From Muscardinus avellanarius (taxonomy: Eukaryota > Chordata > Mammalia > Rodentia > Gliridae), in contig OY726571.1 of NCBI GenBank assembly GCA_963383645.1, positions 26,031,637 to 26,095,636 on the forward strand: DNA of 64,000 nucleotides. Reading direction: 5' to 3'. Of the stretch, positions 44,401-55,015 are shown piece after piece. A program made the translations under genes and the position numbers. How positions within the stretch are numbered: position 1 is the stretch's first letter; every line of letters starts with the position of its first letter. The notes beneath the pieces were generated by a model. That model did no database searches, was not told the DNA's origin, and saw only the letters and a list, made by a program, of their open reading frames with translations.

Positions 44401-45709
44401 CTGACGCTCTAATTACAAAATGTTAAAAGAATTTAGATACCTAAAAAAAAAAAAGTGTTCCTATGAAAATTGCACACATCATTCTATCTGCATACATCAC
44501 TCTAGTCCAATGTCCCGAAAAGGAAAACTTTCTACAGAATGGCATAGACTCAGATTTTGAATAAAATGTAGGATGACTCTAAATACTGAAAAGAAATTCA
44601 AAGAAGATCATCTATCTTTAGGGAGAAAAAGAGTGTCAGTGGATACACTTTGAAAGCAAAAAACAAAAAACAAAACAAAACAAAAAACTCCTGTTTATTC
44701 AGTGATAGATATTGCTATGGGGGTCCACGGGAGATTAGCTTACTTAAAAGTAAAGAAGTGTGTCTTTATCTAGTCAACCAACACAAGCCATGAATGAAAG
44801 CCCTTGGGTCCCCTTCCCCATCTTATTTCAAGTTGTTAAATTGGCTGGTTGTTTTACAAGAATAAATGGGTATTATTTTTAAGCCTTTGTTTTACCATGC
44901 AAGAATGTGAGTGGGTTTTTTTTATTTTTTGTAAGTGAAATTTTCCCACGGAGAAGGGAATGGCAATGAATCATAAACAATGTAAACTCTCCCAAGTTTC
45001 TTATATATATGTTGGGCTGTGTTCTAATATCTTCTCTGGCTTTCTGTTTTCTTTCCAAACATCATAAGCAGAGAAGTGAGAAGGGGGAGGCGAGAGGCCA
45101 TTGCAGTTATCTTTTGAAAACAATGATTGTCTATCTTCTATATTCTCAGTTGCATAATCTTTTTTCTTAATCTGACACAAACTCCTACAAATTGACTATG
45201 CATTTCCCTGAAGTAATATCTTTCCATAATCTCCCCCACCACCCACCTTCCTTCAGGATTAATCCAAACTTCTCATTGTGAAAACTAGAGAGAATTTGTA
45301 ACTGTTTTACCCATTGAACCCATTCACTTCCACTTTCCCAGAGACCCTTTTCCACAGATTGCACCAAAGTACCTGAAGTTCCTGGATTGTGTTACACTTG
45401 TGCAAAAGAACAAAAAGCTTTTTAAAAGCCTCAGCATTGATCACTACCATATCCCCCAAAGTCTAGAGATGTTTCTAAAATTTACTAAGTGTCAGATAAT
45501 GGTTTATAAATGAGTTATGGGCACATTCTTCTCCACTGGTTAGGAAAATCCTTCTATTTTCTCTCCCTGCTCATTTTAGATTTTAAGACTGTGTTGCTTT
45601 GGGGAAGTTTTCTACTTCACATCTCCAGATATGGGAAAAAGGTCAGCTTCAGTGCGTCTTAGAGCATTCACTATAGCTCTTCAACATTTTCTGATGGATT
45701 TTAATTGTA
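44401..45709. other. Unique sequence, no gene seen
   Basis: AT-rich with an A/AAC-rich tract at about 44,659-44,690. Nothing else. Confidence 0.4.
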
Positions 45710-45775
45710 GCCACTAGCAGATAGAAAGCTCCTTAAAGGGAGGAATTTATCTTCCAGTTCTTTATGCCTGTGTCT
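45710..45775 (+). mobile_element. L2 LINE fragment
   Basis: 'agaaagctccttaaagggag' and 'gaatttatcttccagttctt' fit the L2 'gtaagctccatgagggcagggact' region. Confidence 0.5.
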
Positions 45776-45829
45776 AAGTACATGTGTATATATTGAATTT
45801 AGTTGGTATAGTCTTCTCCATGCCCAATT

Positions 45830-46103
45830 GCCTAAACAGGCCACCCACTAACTAGCCTTTCAGACTTCCCACTCTTCCTCAACCTAATCTAGTCACACGG
45901 CTTCCTCCCTGTTACTCCACACACAATGTGAGCCTTAATCCCTTCACACGCTGTCCCTTCTGTCTGGATGGCTTCTCTTCCAGACACTCTTGCCTATAAC
46001 TCTTTCTTCAAATAGTTACCCGATTAATGAGTTATACCTTGCATACCCTCCTCAAACTATAATCGAACCTATTCCAATTCCTGATCTCATTTACCCTCAG
46101 TGC
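45830..46103 (+). mobile_element. L2 LINE, left part of a split copy
   Basis: 'acacggcttcctccctgtta', 'acgctgtcccttctgtctgg' and 'tggcttctcttccagacact' match the L2 3' region ('gccttcctcgctgttcc...tgccctggctgttccctctgcctgg') in order. Confidence 0.75.
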
Positions 46104-46105
46104 CA

Positions 46106-46364
46106 CCTCCTCCTCCTCCTCCTCCTCCTCCTCCTCCTCCTCCTCGTTGTCTTTCTCCTCCTCTTCCTTTTGTGGTATTAGAGATTAAATCCAAGGGTGT
46201 TCTACCTCTGAGATACACCCTCAGCCCTATTATAGTTTTTATTTTGATCTCACTAAATTGTGGAGGGCCTCATTAAGTTGCTGAGGCTGGCTTCGAACCT
46301 GCAATCCTGCAGTCTCAGCCTTTCAAGCACTGGGATTATAAGCATGTGTCACCATGCCTGGATC
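46106..46364 (-). mobile_element. B1-dID-type SINE with (TCC)n tail
   Basis: About 40 bases of TCC (46,106-46,145), 'tggtattagagattaaatcc', body, end TGTGTCACCATGCCTGG. Inserted in the L2. Confidence 0.9.
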
Positions 46365-46375
46365 CCTCATTACCT

Positions 46376-46540
46376 TCTTCTTTTTTATTTTATTGGTGCA
46401 TTGTAGTCATACATCTTAATGGAGTACAAGATGGTAGAGACCTACATGCACACATCACTCAATTAGCCCTACCCAATTCCCACCCTATCCCCCCATTCCT
46501 TCTAATGTACAGTAAGATGTATTGACGTATAGGCTCATTG
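46376..46540 (-). mobile_element. L1 3'-UTR fragment
   Basis: T-rich start then 'attggtgcattgtagtcata' and a C-rich 'cccaccctatccccccattc' end, as in a reversed rodent L1 3' UTR. Also inside the L2 interval. Confidence 0.5.
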
Positions 46541-46544
46541 CTTT

Positions 46545-46665
46545 TTATGCGTCTCCTGACTTGAACACAAACTTCAAGAAAGGAAGGGTCAATGTTTTAT
46601 TCATTGAAATGTTTTAAGCTCTTAGAACAGTACCTGCAATATAGTGAGCAATCGATATGTATTTT
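46545..46665 (+). mobile_element. L2 LINE, right part of the split copy
   Basis: 'cacaaacttcaagaaaggaa', then 'agctcttagaacagtacctg' and 'tgagcaatcgatatgtattt' continue the L2 end ('gcctagaacagtgcctggca...caataaatatttg'). Confidence 0.7.
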
Positions 46666-47937
46666 TTGAAAAAGTAAATATTTATTATACACGTACATGC
46701 ACTTATATGGACCTATAACACATTTATTATTTTAACATATATATTTTATGTATGTATAATCAATTACATAGTTGAATAGAGTCATTATCCCCTTTAACAC
46801 AATCCTTTCCCTTAAAACAAGCTATAGCTTTTCATTGCTTCTTTCAAATTTCCTGTACACAATCTAATTGAAGACACAGTCCAGTTCTTAAGGCACTATT
46901 TAAATTTTTTCTTTTAAATTGAATTATATGTCTTTATAAAGAATACCTTTTTTTGGCTGAAACTTTTCATGAACTTGCAATGCTGCCTCATAAGCTACAG
47001 CTTTTAGCCCCTGTTTAAAATCATGGTTGATTTTAAATTAGCCTTCTCCACTTTTGATGACTTCAATAAAAATCAGTCTGCAAAGTCTTACATTCTTTAG
47101 TGTATTCACTGTACACATTGGGCAACTGAGAGAAACAGGCCAGGAGCAGAGCAGGGGCTCCTGAGCCTCGGCGGCTGAAGCTCCCTTTCATTGTACAATT
47201 GGTCATAAAAGAGTTTATATTCCCTATAAAAATATTTTTGCTTTATTTATTCACCACTCTTTACCACCATTTTCTTCAAACCACTAACAAGCACAACATG
47301 AAAATATTTATCCTTGCTTTCTCATTGCCACACAGGCACGTGATGCCTGGCGCTCGGCACGGAAATGAGATGTCACTGGAAGTCTTGTGCATGTTTTACT
47401 ATTCTCTGCATAATCCTTTCTTTGGAGGACAGGGAGATCCGAACTTTCCTGAAATGTGGTGATTTCGAGATTTCTCTTGAGCGGTTGCACATTGGATTCA
47501 GGAAATAAGATTGTCATTTTGCTTTTGTTGTTGCTTTTGTTGTTCTCTTTTCTTTATGTCTTCTTGTGTTTTTTTTCTAATTTATTTCTTCCTTTTTAAT
47601 TTTTTTCAGTTTTTTTCTTGTAGCCTACTGGGTTATTGCAGATTAACATTTTTTTACTTTATTTTATTTATTTTATTGTTTTTATTTACTTTATAACTTC
47701 TTGCATTTGTACTTGTATAATTGGATAGTCCTGTTATCCAGCCCGTCCCCCATTCTAGGTTAACACGTCCCCATGGAATGGTCCTCCGAACAGATGTGGC
47801 TTCTGACTCACATCTACTTGATAACAAACAAGTCACCTGGCATGGTGTAACTTCATGGCAGTCATACATAAATTACAATTATTTACAAAAAGTATGTAAT
47901 TAATTAATCTTTTCTTGTACTCTTTTGGAATCCTCAG
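46666..47937. other. Unique AT-rich sequence
   Basis: No exon or repeat identified. 47,510-47,700 is very T-rich. Confidence 0.4.
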
Positions 47938-48290
47938 TGAAAGATGCTAATGGTATTGTATGGAAGACTGATCCCAGAACTACCATATTTGTCAAATCCC
48001 TGGAAGACCCCTATTCCCAGCAGATTCACCTACAATAGCAAGCCCAGCAGCCTTTACAACAGCAGCAACAGCGAAATGCTTATACTCGGTTTTAACTATG
48101 TGAGCACTACAGACTTGGAAGAGACTGATCAAATTGGCAGAAACAGCTTGCTTTTTCAAATGTATTAAGTATGAAGGTTATAATATGACGTCCAATTCAT
48201 TGGTTTCTGTAATGTAGCATTCTAGAAAGTTTTCTTCCATAAAAATGTGGTTTGAAAAATAAAAAAATAAAAATAAAAAAATAAAAGTGT
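47938..48290 (+). pseudogene. Exon-like retrocopy or decayed terminal exon, parent unknown
   Basis: After TGTACTCTTTTGGAATCCTCAG one frame reads protein-like (KDANGIVWKTDPRTTIFVKS, then SLEDPYSQQIHLQ), hits an in-frame TAG at about 48,041 and continues into a glutamine-rich stretch (QAQQPLQQQQQRNAYTRF) ending at TAA. The TAG sits in a CAG-rich run, as from a CAG-to-TAG change. The stretch ends in repeated AATAAA/A-rich sequence (48,250-48,290), suggesting a poly-A tail. The acceptor-like start instead favours a decayed terminal exon. I cannot name the parent gene. A second frame of 74 codons overlaps and is a shadow. Confidence 0.4.
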
Positions 48291-48468
48291 CTTAAATATT
48301 TTGAAAACATTTTCCCAAGATATCTGGGCCCTATAAAAAATAGAATGTATTTTCAACATTTATTGAGCATCTCCAGTCCATATGAGGCAAAGGTTTGGTG
48401 CTAAATTTGTATTTAAAAAAAAATGAAGTCCTATATGTTAAATTTAATCTCTACAATCTTTTGAGGTC

Positions 48469-48676
48469 GTGTGTGTGTGTGTGTGTGAGATCCAGGATTG
48501 AACCCAAAGGCATTTTACCTCCATGCTATAGTCCCAGCCCTTTTGTTTTGTTTTGAAACAGGGTCTCGCTAGGTTGTTGAGAGTCCTGTTACGCTGCTAA
48601 GGTTATCCTTGGACCTGCACATCTCCTGTCTCAGCCTCACAAGTACTGGGATTACAGGCATGAGCTACCATACCTG
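48469..48676 (-). mobile_element. B1-dID-type SINE with (GT)n tail
   Basis: Short GT repeat, GATCCAGGATTGAACCC, body, end GCTACCATACCTGG. Confidence 0.9.
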
Positions 48677-48714
48677 GTAAGATCAAGTATTAAAAAAATA
48701 ATAATAAATTTTAA

Positions 48715-48929
48715 AGCCGGGTATAGTGGCGCATGCTTGTAATCCCAGCATTTGGGAGGCCAAGACAGGAGGATTGTGTGGTTGGCGGCTACCTCAGCTA
48801 CTTAGTGAGGCCCTTTGCGACTCGGTGAGACCCTGTTTCAAAATAAAGGATAAAAAAATAGGGCTGGGGGGTGTAGCTCAGAGGTGGAATGCCCCTGGGT
48901 TCTATCCCCAGTACAAAAAAAAAAAAAAA
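48715..48929 (+). mobile_element. B1-dID-type SINE
   Basis: AAGCCGGGTATAGTGGCGCA to CTATCCCCAGTAC and poly-A. It faces the minus copy 40 bases upstream, an inverted pair. Confidence 0.95.
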
Positions 48930-49230
48930 GCCTTCTAAAAATAACTTTCCTCAAAGTCATTTTGTTTAGAGGAAAAGCCACATTATTACGCATTAAAACA
49001 TTTACATTCATATGCTAAATTGTACCCATCTGATAATAATACATTCTTGAAGGCAAATTGATACATTTTTTTGAATAATGGAAGTTAGGTAATTGAGAAC
49101 TTTGTAAGCTGGGGTATATCTAGAATGCCCCCCAAGCAGATTGCTGTAAGACTGTAGTAAGCCGGGAAGGCATGAGAACCTTAAGGACTAGGTAAAATAC
49201 AAAGATTGAGGAAATACAAAGCTAAGAAGT

Positions 49231-49257
49231 AAAGAAGGAGGGAAGGAAGGAAAGAAG

Positions 49258-49312
<55 letters not shown>

Positions 49313-49369
49313 GAAGGAAGGAAGGAAGGAAGGAAGGAAGGAAGGAAGGAAGGAAAAAGAGAAAAGAAA
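49231..49369. repeat. 139-bp pure purine tract, (GAAA)n(GGAA)n
   Basis: Uninterrupted A/G: GGAA, then about fifteen GAAA units, then about ten GGAA units. The minus-strand 87-codon S/F/L frame is an artefact of this repeat. Confidence 0.97.
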
Positions 49370-50086
49370 CTCTATCTCACAGGGTGTGATTGTAACATTC
49401 CAAAAACCACAAAATGGGAAATAGTATTCTATTTTTTTTAACATAAATGGTATACATTTAAACTATACTTGGTGCCCTCCCCCCTGCCCCTGTTTTCCCT
49501 TCCTCCCTCCCACCAATGATTTTTAAGACAAATGTATGGTAGAATAATATGTTAAAGTAATAACCATTCTACAATCTCCCAGCTTGACCTCCAATGTACA
49601 GAGACCTGTAATTTTCTATACTCAGCTCATCTTGTCCGTCACCCAGTGACTCTGTGAGAAGGTATCAGATGACCTAGCCTGGGTTACTTGTGAAAGAACA
49701 AGGATTTGGGAGAAACAGGATAGGACTTTTTATGACACCAAACACCTTGGCTTGGGAAGAGAGTTTGGAGGTACCAGGTAGAAGAGACCTCGGTTAGACC
49801 TCAGAGTGCAGTGTTCGCAGGCCATCAGCAACTTTTGGTCACCAGTATCATCTATTACAAGGGAAAAGTGAACCATCACAGAGAATTGCTCTACTCTGAA
49901 AACATGCATACCCTCTGACAGTTATGCCAACATTAGCAGTTATCAAAGGTATGAGGTAAACTAGAAAGTTGAAAGCTATTCTGTTGTCTTTAAGATGGTC
50001 TGATAGTCCTTCAGATACAAAGAATGAAAAATGTGTTCCCATTTCTTCGTGAATTGCTTTTATGCTCCATGAAAAAGCAGAATTTT
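49370..50086. other. Unique sequence
   Basis: 49,470-49,520 is C-rich ('ccctcccccctgcccctg') and may be an L1 tail remnant. Otherwise nothing. Confidence 0.3.
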
Positions 50087-50272
50087 TGTTATAATTCTAG
50101 TACTTGGAGGCTGAGACAGGAGCATTGCAGGTTTGCAGAAAGCCTCAGCTGCTTAGTGAGGCCCTCCACAACTTAGTGAGACCCTGTTACAAAATAAAGA
50201 ATAAAAAATAGAGCAGGGGATGCAGCTCAAAGGCAGAATGCCCCTGGATTCAATCTCCAATACCTCAAAAAA
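50087..50272 (+). mobile_element. 5'-truncated B1-dID SINE
   Basis: Starts at 'ataattctagtacttggagg', keeps the linker and the ID half (CAATCTCCAATACCTC). Confidence 0.9.
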
Positions 50273-50387
50273 ACGTACGTTTTGGCTATTTAAATAAACT
50301 AAACATTGACAATTCTACTATAATTTCTGATGATCAATTATAGAGTTTCTAAATGTAGTCTATGAGTATATAAAATATGTTAAATGG

Positions 50388-50597
50388 CTGGGAGTGATGG
50401 TGCGCTTGTAATCCCAGCATTTGGGAGGTTGAGACAGGAGGATCATGGTTCGTGGATAGCCACAGCTACTTAGTGAGGCCCTTTGCAACTCAGTGAGACC
50501 CTGTTTCCAAATAAAGAATAAAAAATAGGGCTGGGGGTGTACCTTGGAGGTAAAATGCCTTTAGGTTTCATCCCCAGTACCGAAAAAATAAAAAAAG
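50388..50597 (+). mobile_element. B1-dID SINE with 11-bp target duplication
   Basis: CTGGGAGTGATGGTGCGCTT to TCATCCCCAGTACCG. ATGTTAAATGG at 50,377-50,387 and 50,598-50,608. Confidence 0.95.
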
Positions 50598-50626
50598 ATG
50601 TTAAATGGACTATACCATAGTCACTG

Positions 50627-50778
50627 CTATCTATCCTTCTATCATCTTTCTATCTATCATCTATCTATCTATCTATCATCTATCATCTATGTATCTATCA
50701 TCTATGTACCTATCTTATCTATCTATATATCTATCTACTATCTATCATCTCTTATCTGTGTGTATATGTGTGCACACA

Positions 50779-50846
<68 letters not shown>
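50627..50846. repeat. (TATC)n-(TG/AC)n-(AG)n compound microsatellite
   Basis: About 130 bases of imperfect TATC, a TG/CA transition, then AC (about 50,779-50,806) and AG (about 50,807-50,845). Not attached to a SINE tail, though a SINE ends about 30 bases before. Confidence 0.96.
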
Positions 50847-50848
<2 letters not shown>

Positions 50849-51008
50849 ACTTTAAATTTATCTCAGGTATAAACTAATAAACTCCAGAATTCTGCAGTGA
50901 GACATTACTTCTCTTTAGAATTTGAGGCAAAAAGCAGCCCCTAAATAAAGAAATAATTCTCACACAAGTGTCAAAATGATAGATGATACCCACATTGTGG
51001 GTAGATAG

Positions 51009-51068
51009 AACAGGGTATGTAGCTCAGAGGCAGAATGCCACTGGGTTCAATCCCCAATACCTCAAAAA
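51009..51068 (+). mobile_element. B1-dID fragment (ID half only)
   Basis: ACAGGGTATGTAGCTCAGAG to CAATCCCCAATACCTC and a short A run. Confidence 0.85.
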
Positions 51069-51099
51069 ATGTGTCACTGGGTGTCACTGGTGTTGACAG

Positions 51100-51282
51100 C
51101 TTGCGACTGTTCACTCACAGACTGCATCTTCCAGAGGATGCTGTCTGGACCATGGAGCCAGCCCTACCGTGGATTACAGCTTTTCTAGCTGTCATCCAGG
51201 GGGAACCCCAGAATATCACACAGCTGCCATTTTAGTAGAAAATGTAACAAACAACCCCTCCTATGCTATTTTTGAATCGGAA
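51100..51282 (+). other. Exon-like open segment, unidentified
   Basis: 61 sense codons between TGGTGTTGACAG (acceptor-like, weak tract) and GAA/GTAAGC (good donor match). The frame includes ASPTVDYSFSSCHPGGTPEY and ILVENVTNNPSYAIFESE, with protein-like composition and an NVT glycosylation-type site. No family recognised. The start abuts a SINE fragment, so the 5' edge is doubtful. Two other frames here are also open. Confidence 0.25.
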
Positions 51283-51837
51283 GTAAGCAGCAATGTTTTC
51301 ATATTCTTTTTTGAGTTTTGCCTAAGCATGTTTCTGCTTCTGACCCTGGAAGAGAGATTTCAAAGTCTGTGTTGTTGCAGAGTTCTACGCTACCTCAGAA
51401 GACCTCTTGAGAACTTAACTGTTTCCATTAACTTTATTTTTAAAGGAAACTCTTTAGAACATGTGTGCAGTTGTTGCTAAGGATATTAGTAGGAAAAAAC
51501 CTAAAATATGTACAGCGTATGTCATGGGAGAGCCTAATAAATTGGTACCAAAAAGGCATAACCCTCAAGAAGAGTTAATGTGACAATATAAAAATAGCAT
51601 GGAAATCCTTCCAGAAAATTCATCAGTCTGTTTTGTATGCCTTACATCGTTAGGGACATTAAAATGTGAAAAAAAATAGTCTAATGTTCAGAATGGAGAC
51701 ACCCAGAGTCATCCCCGAGACCTTGTCTACCAATTTTTAAAAAGTTTCAATAGTGACCAATATTTTTCAGCATTTGTTTACTTTAGACACTTTTTCAAAA
51801 ATTATTTTTGGAAATATTTTTAAAAATTCCAAACGTT

Positions 51838-52051
51838 GCTTGGTGTGGTGGCGCATGCTTGTAATCCCAGCATTTGAGAGGCTGAGACCGGAGGATCGCG
51901 GTTCGCGGACAGCCTCAGCTACTTAGTGAGGCCCTCCGCAACTTAGTGAGACCCGGTTTCAAATAAAGAATAAAAAGTAGGGCAGGGGGTGTAGCTCGGA
52001 GGTTAAATGCCCCTGGGTTCCAATCCCAGACCCACACACACACACAAAAAA
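51838..52051 (+). mobile_element. B1-dID-type SINE
   Basis: GCTTGGTGTGGTGGCGCATG to CAATCCCAGACCCAC with a short (AC)n tail. TCCAAAC on both sides. Confidence 0.95.
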
Positions 52052-52355
52052 AATCCAAACATCATGCCATTTTACCCATGAACATTTTCTGCATGATCTT
52101 TGAATGCTTAGGACTTTTATATTAACCACCTGTCTCACGACAACAAAATCAATAATTACCGAATACTCTCGATATTTGTATTCCAATCTGTATTCAACTC
52201 ACCCTGATTGCCTTAAAGTATTTTTCTATGGCTGCATTATTCCAATAAGAAACTAAGTAGGATCAGTACCCTTTATTTTGTTGTGAGTCTAAATCTCTTT
52301 TATCCAACAAACTTTGTGTCATTGTTTTGATACAACAATTAGAAAGCCCTGCATT

Positions 52356-52556
52356 CAGTTGGGTAAGATAGCACACACCTGTAATCTCAGTACTTGGGAG
52401 GCTGAGACAAGAAAATTGAAGGTTCGAGGACAGCCTCAGTAATTTAGCAATACACTGTTTCAAAATAAAAAGGGATGGAGACGTAGCACAATGATGGAAT
52501 ATCTCTGGGTTCGATCCCCACTAATACACAGTACACACACACACACACACACACCC
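52356..52556 (+). mobile_element. B1-dID SINE with (AC)n tail
   Basis: AGTTGGGTAAGATAGCACAC to TTCGATCCCCACTAATAC. AGCCCTGCATT at 52,345-52,355 and 52,557-52,567. Confidence 0.92.
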
Positions 52557-52567
52557 AGCCCTGCATT

Positions 52568-53121
52568 TTGTATTTTCCAATTGCTTCCTCTTATTGTTAT
52601 TTTTATTTTTTATATTTTTTAAAACGAACTGTTATCTAGATCTAGAGGTTGACAGCATTCAGGTTCAATTATTCATAGATGGTGTTGAGCATTTACTGCA
52701 ACCCATCACGAGGTACCTGGCTGGTCAGCTCCCTCTCACCACTGCAAAGATTGATCAGCGAGGTCAGAGGTCAGCCTGATTCTCCATCATAATGATCCCT
52801 GTCACACTTCCACTTCGTTTTTTTTAAGCATCTATTGACAACAGCTGCACAGATTAGTTAGTTCACTGGGGTTGATGAAATCATGATTCCTCATTTCCAT
52901 CATTTCTGGAATTTTTTTAGGAAAGAAATTTGAAATTATTTTTACTGAAATACAGTTCATTTAAGAAAGTCAAGATGCTTTCTTTTTATTTATTGAAGCT
53001 TAGGGTAATGTACCATTATGCTTTATGCTGCTGGTCCTAATTCTAAATATATGCAAAACGGGATGAGGTTGTAGGGTTTTTTTGGTATCATTATCAAAAT
53101 ATTTATGTAAAGTTATAGGTA

Positions 53122-53165
<44 letters not shown>

Positions 53166-53290
53166 ATCTTAGTCCTTTACACATTTTGTTTTTAAAATCT
53201 TTAGTTTTCTGAAAAAGGAGACATGTGCACCAGTGTTCATCTAACAGGATCGAATTGTAATAATAATATAGATGAAGGGATTATTATTTT
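52568..53290. other. Unique sequence with (TA)n
   Basis: Nothing gene-like. A TA microsatellite lies at about 53,127-53,161. Confidence 0.4.
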
Positions 53291-53494
53291 TTGTGGTACT
53301 GGGGATGAAACCCAGGGGCCTTCTAACTCTGGGCTACACTCCCAGACCTATTTTATATTTTATTTGGAAACAGGGTCTCACTAAGTTGTTGAGAGTCTCA
53401 CTAAGTAGCTGAGGCTGGCTTTGAACCTGTGCGATCCTCCTGTCTCAGCCTCCCAAGTGCAGGGATTACAAGGGTGTGTTACCACGCCTAGCTC
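53291..53494 (-). mobile_element. B1-dID-type SINE
   Basis: GGTACTGGGGATGAAACCC to GTTACCACGCCTAGC, linker of the 'cctattttatattttatttg' subtype. Similar flanks (GGATTATTATTTTT, GGAATTATATTTTT). Confidence 0.94.
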
Positions 53495-54246
53495 AGGAAT
53501 TATATTTTTAATCATGCATTTAAATTTTTTAATGTTATTTTAACAAATCATGTGTGAATCTGATTTTTCTTAAGCTAGAATTTCTATTATGGAATATTAA
53601 ATACTGAGCTCCACCTAAAATGTAAGTTGGAAGAAGGTTGTTAGCTCTAATTTAGAAAAAATCAAGTCTATTTCTGTGAAAGGAAATTGAAATCTAGGTT
53701 TGTTGCTTGCAATCAAAAATGCGGCAAGGGGAGCACGGCTAGCTCTTCTCTGTGGCTGGACATGTGCTCTTCGTTCTCTTGGAAAAGACTGGTCCAGTGC
53801 CCAGAGAATGACACAGAACAAGGAGTTATTTCATCAGTCATCTGGACTTTGCTGGTTGTATCCGACTACTAAGACCTCAAAGATAAGGCTTTTGTTTCAA
53901 AAGAGTAATCAACTCAGTTATAAGTTGTCAAAAAAAAATCCCTTGGGCCTGTCATGCAAAGAGCTCTGCTCAGTCTAAATGTCTTTTAAGACATCGTCAT
54001 TCCTTAGTCAAATAGTGCTGGATGCATCAATACAATAAGAATCTTCCTATTCCCAAATTCTATTCATGGTCCAAAGTACATAATTCTCCACATTACTCTA
54101 AGATCTTTAAGATTTGTTTTATTTTGATTATTCAAGCCCCGACTGTTACTGCTACTTAGGCCCTTAGGAGTTGGCCAATATTATTTGGGAATAAAAATAC
54201 CAAAGACTATCTTGAGCACACTTAACATTAGAAGATACGGATGGGA
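53495..54246. other. Unique sequence
   Basis: Overlapping frames of 61-92 codons at 53,615-53,978 on both strands, none with motifs. Nothing else. Confidence 0.35.
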
Positions 54247-54445
54247 GCCAGACTTAGTGGCACACACATGTAATCCCAGTCCTTGGTAGGCTAAGAGAGG
54301 AGGACCAGAGGTTTATAGCCAGCCTCTGCAATTTAATGAGGCTCTCTGTAAATTAGTGAGACCTGTTTCAAAATAAAGATAAAATTAGGCTGGGGGTGTA
54401 GCTCAGTGGTAGACTATCCCTGGATTCAATCCCCAGTACCAATAT
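54247..54445 (+). mobile_element. B1-dID-type SINE
   Basis: GAGCCAGACTTAGTGGCACA to CAATCCCCAGTACC. The ID half reads GTGTAGCTCAGTGGTAGAC, closer to the ancestral ID than most copies here. Confidence 0.92.
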
Positions 54446-54779
54446 TTATTACATACATATATAGATACATATATACATACATAAATGGATACAGATAAGC
54501 CAAAACTGAGTCCAAAAGAGAACATTTGTGGCTCTCTCTACATTTAATTTCTACATAATGCTACTGGTTTGTCCAAGAAGGCAGTGATTGATTCAGAAAC
54601 TGGCCTCTGTGGTGCTCTCCTGATCTTGCGTTTTCTTCTGTGTGTTTTGAAATGACACACAGACACGTCAAGCATTTGTAGGTGTATGTGCTATACATTT
54701 CATGACCAAATAAAAGTCTTTTGTGGCCTTGAAATGCTTGTCAAGTTAACTGAAGTTTGTTGTTTTCTTCCTATGAAAT

Positions 54780-55015
54780 AATAGTGAATCCTCATCTAAC
54801 ACTTACTCAGAGCTCCAGACACAGTCCTGAGCCCTTAAGTAGGCCAACTCACTACAGCCCAGTGACCAGGACACTGTTATCAGCCTCATTTTATAGATAA
54901 GGAAATTGAGATACCTAGAGGTTAAGTAACTCGCCCAGAGACACACAAACAATTAGGGGTGGGATGTGATTTGAACCCAAGCACTGCGGCTCCCACTCAT
55001 CTCAGAGCCACTCCA
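54780..55015 (-). mobile_element. MIR SINE, nearly full length
   Basis: 'acttactcagagctccagac', 'ttatagataaggaaattgag', 'aggttaagtaactcgcccag', 'gatttgaacccaagcactgc': the complete minus-strand MIR order. Confidence 0.95.

Noticed and set aside
49181..49444. 87-codon frame of S, F and L repeats
   Set aside because: Translation of the purine/pyrimidine microsatellite.
50598..50877. Frames with Y/L/S/I and H/T/R/E repeats
   Set aside because: Translation of the TATC/AC/AG compound microsatellite.
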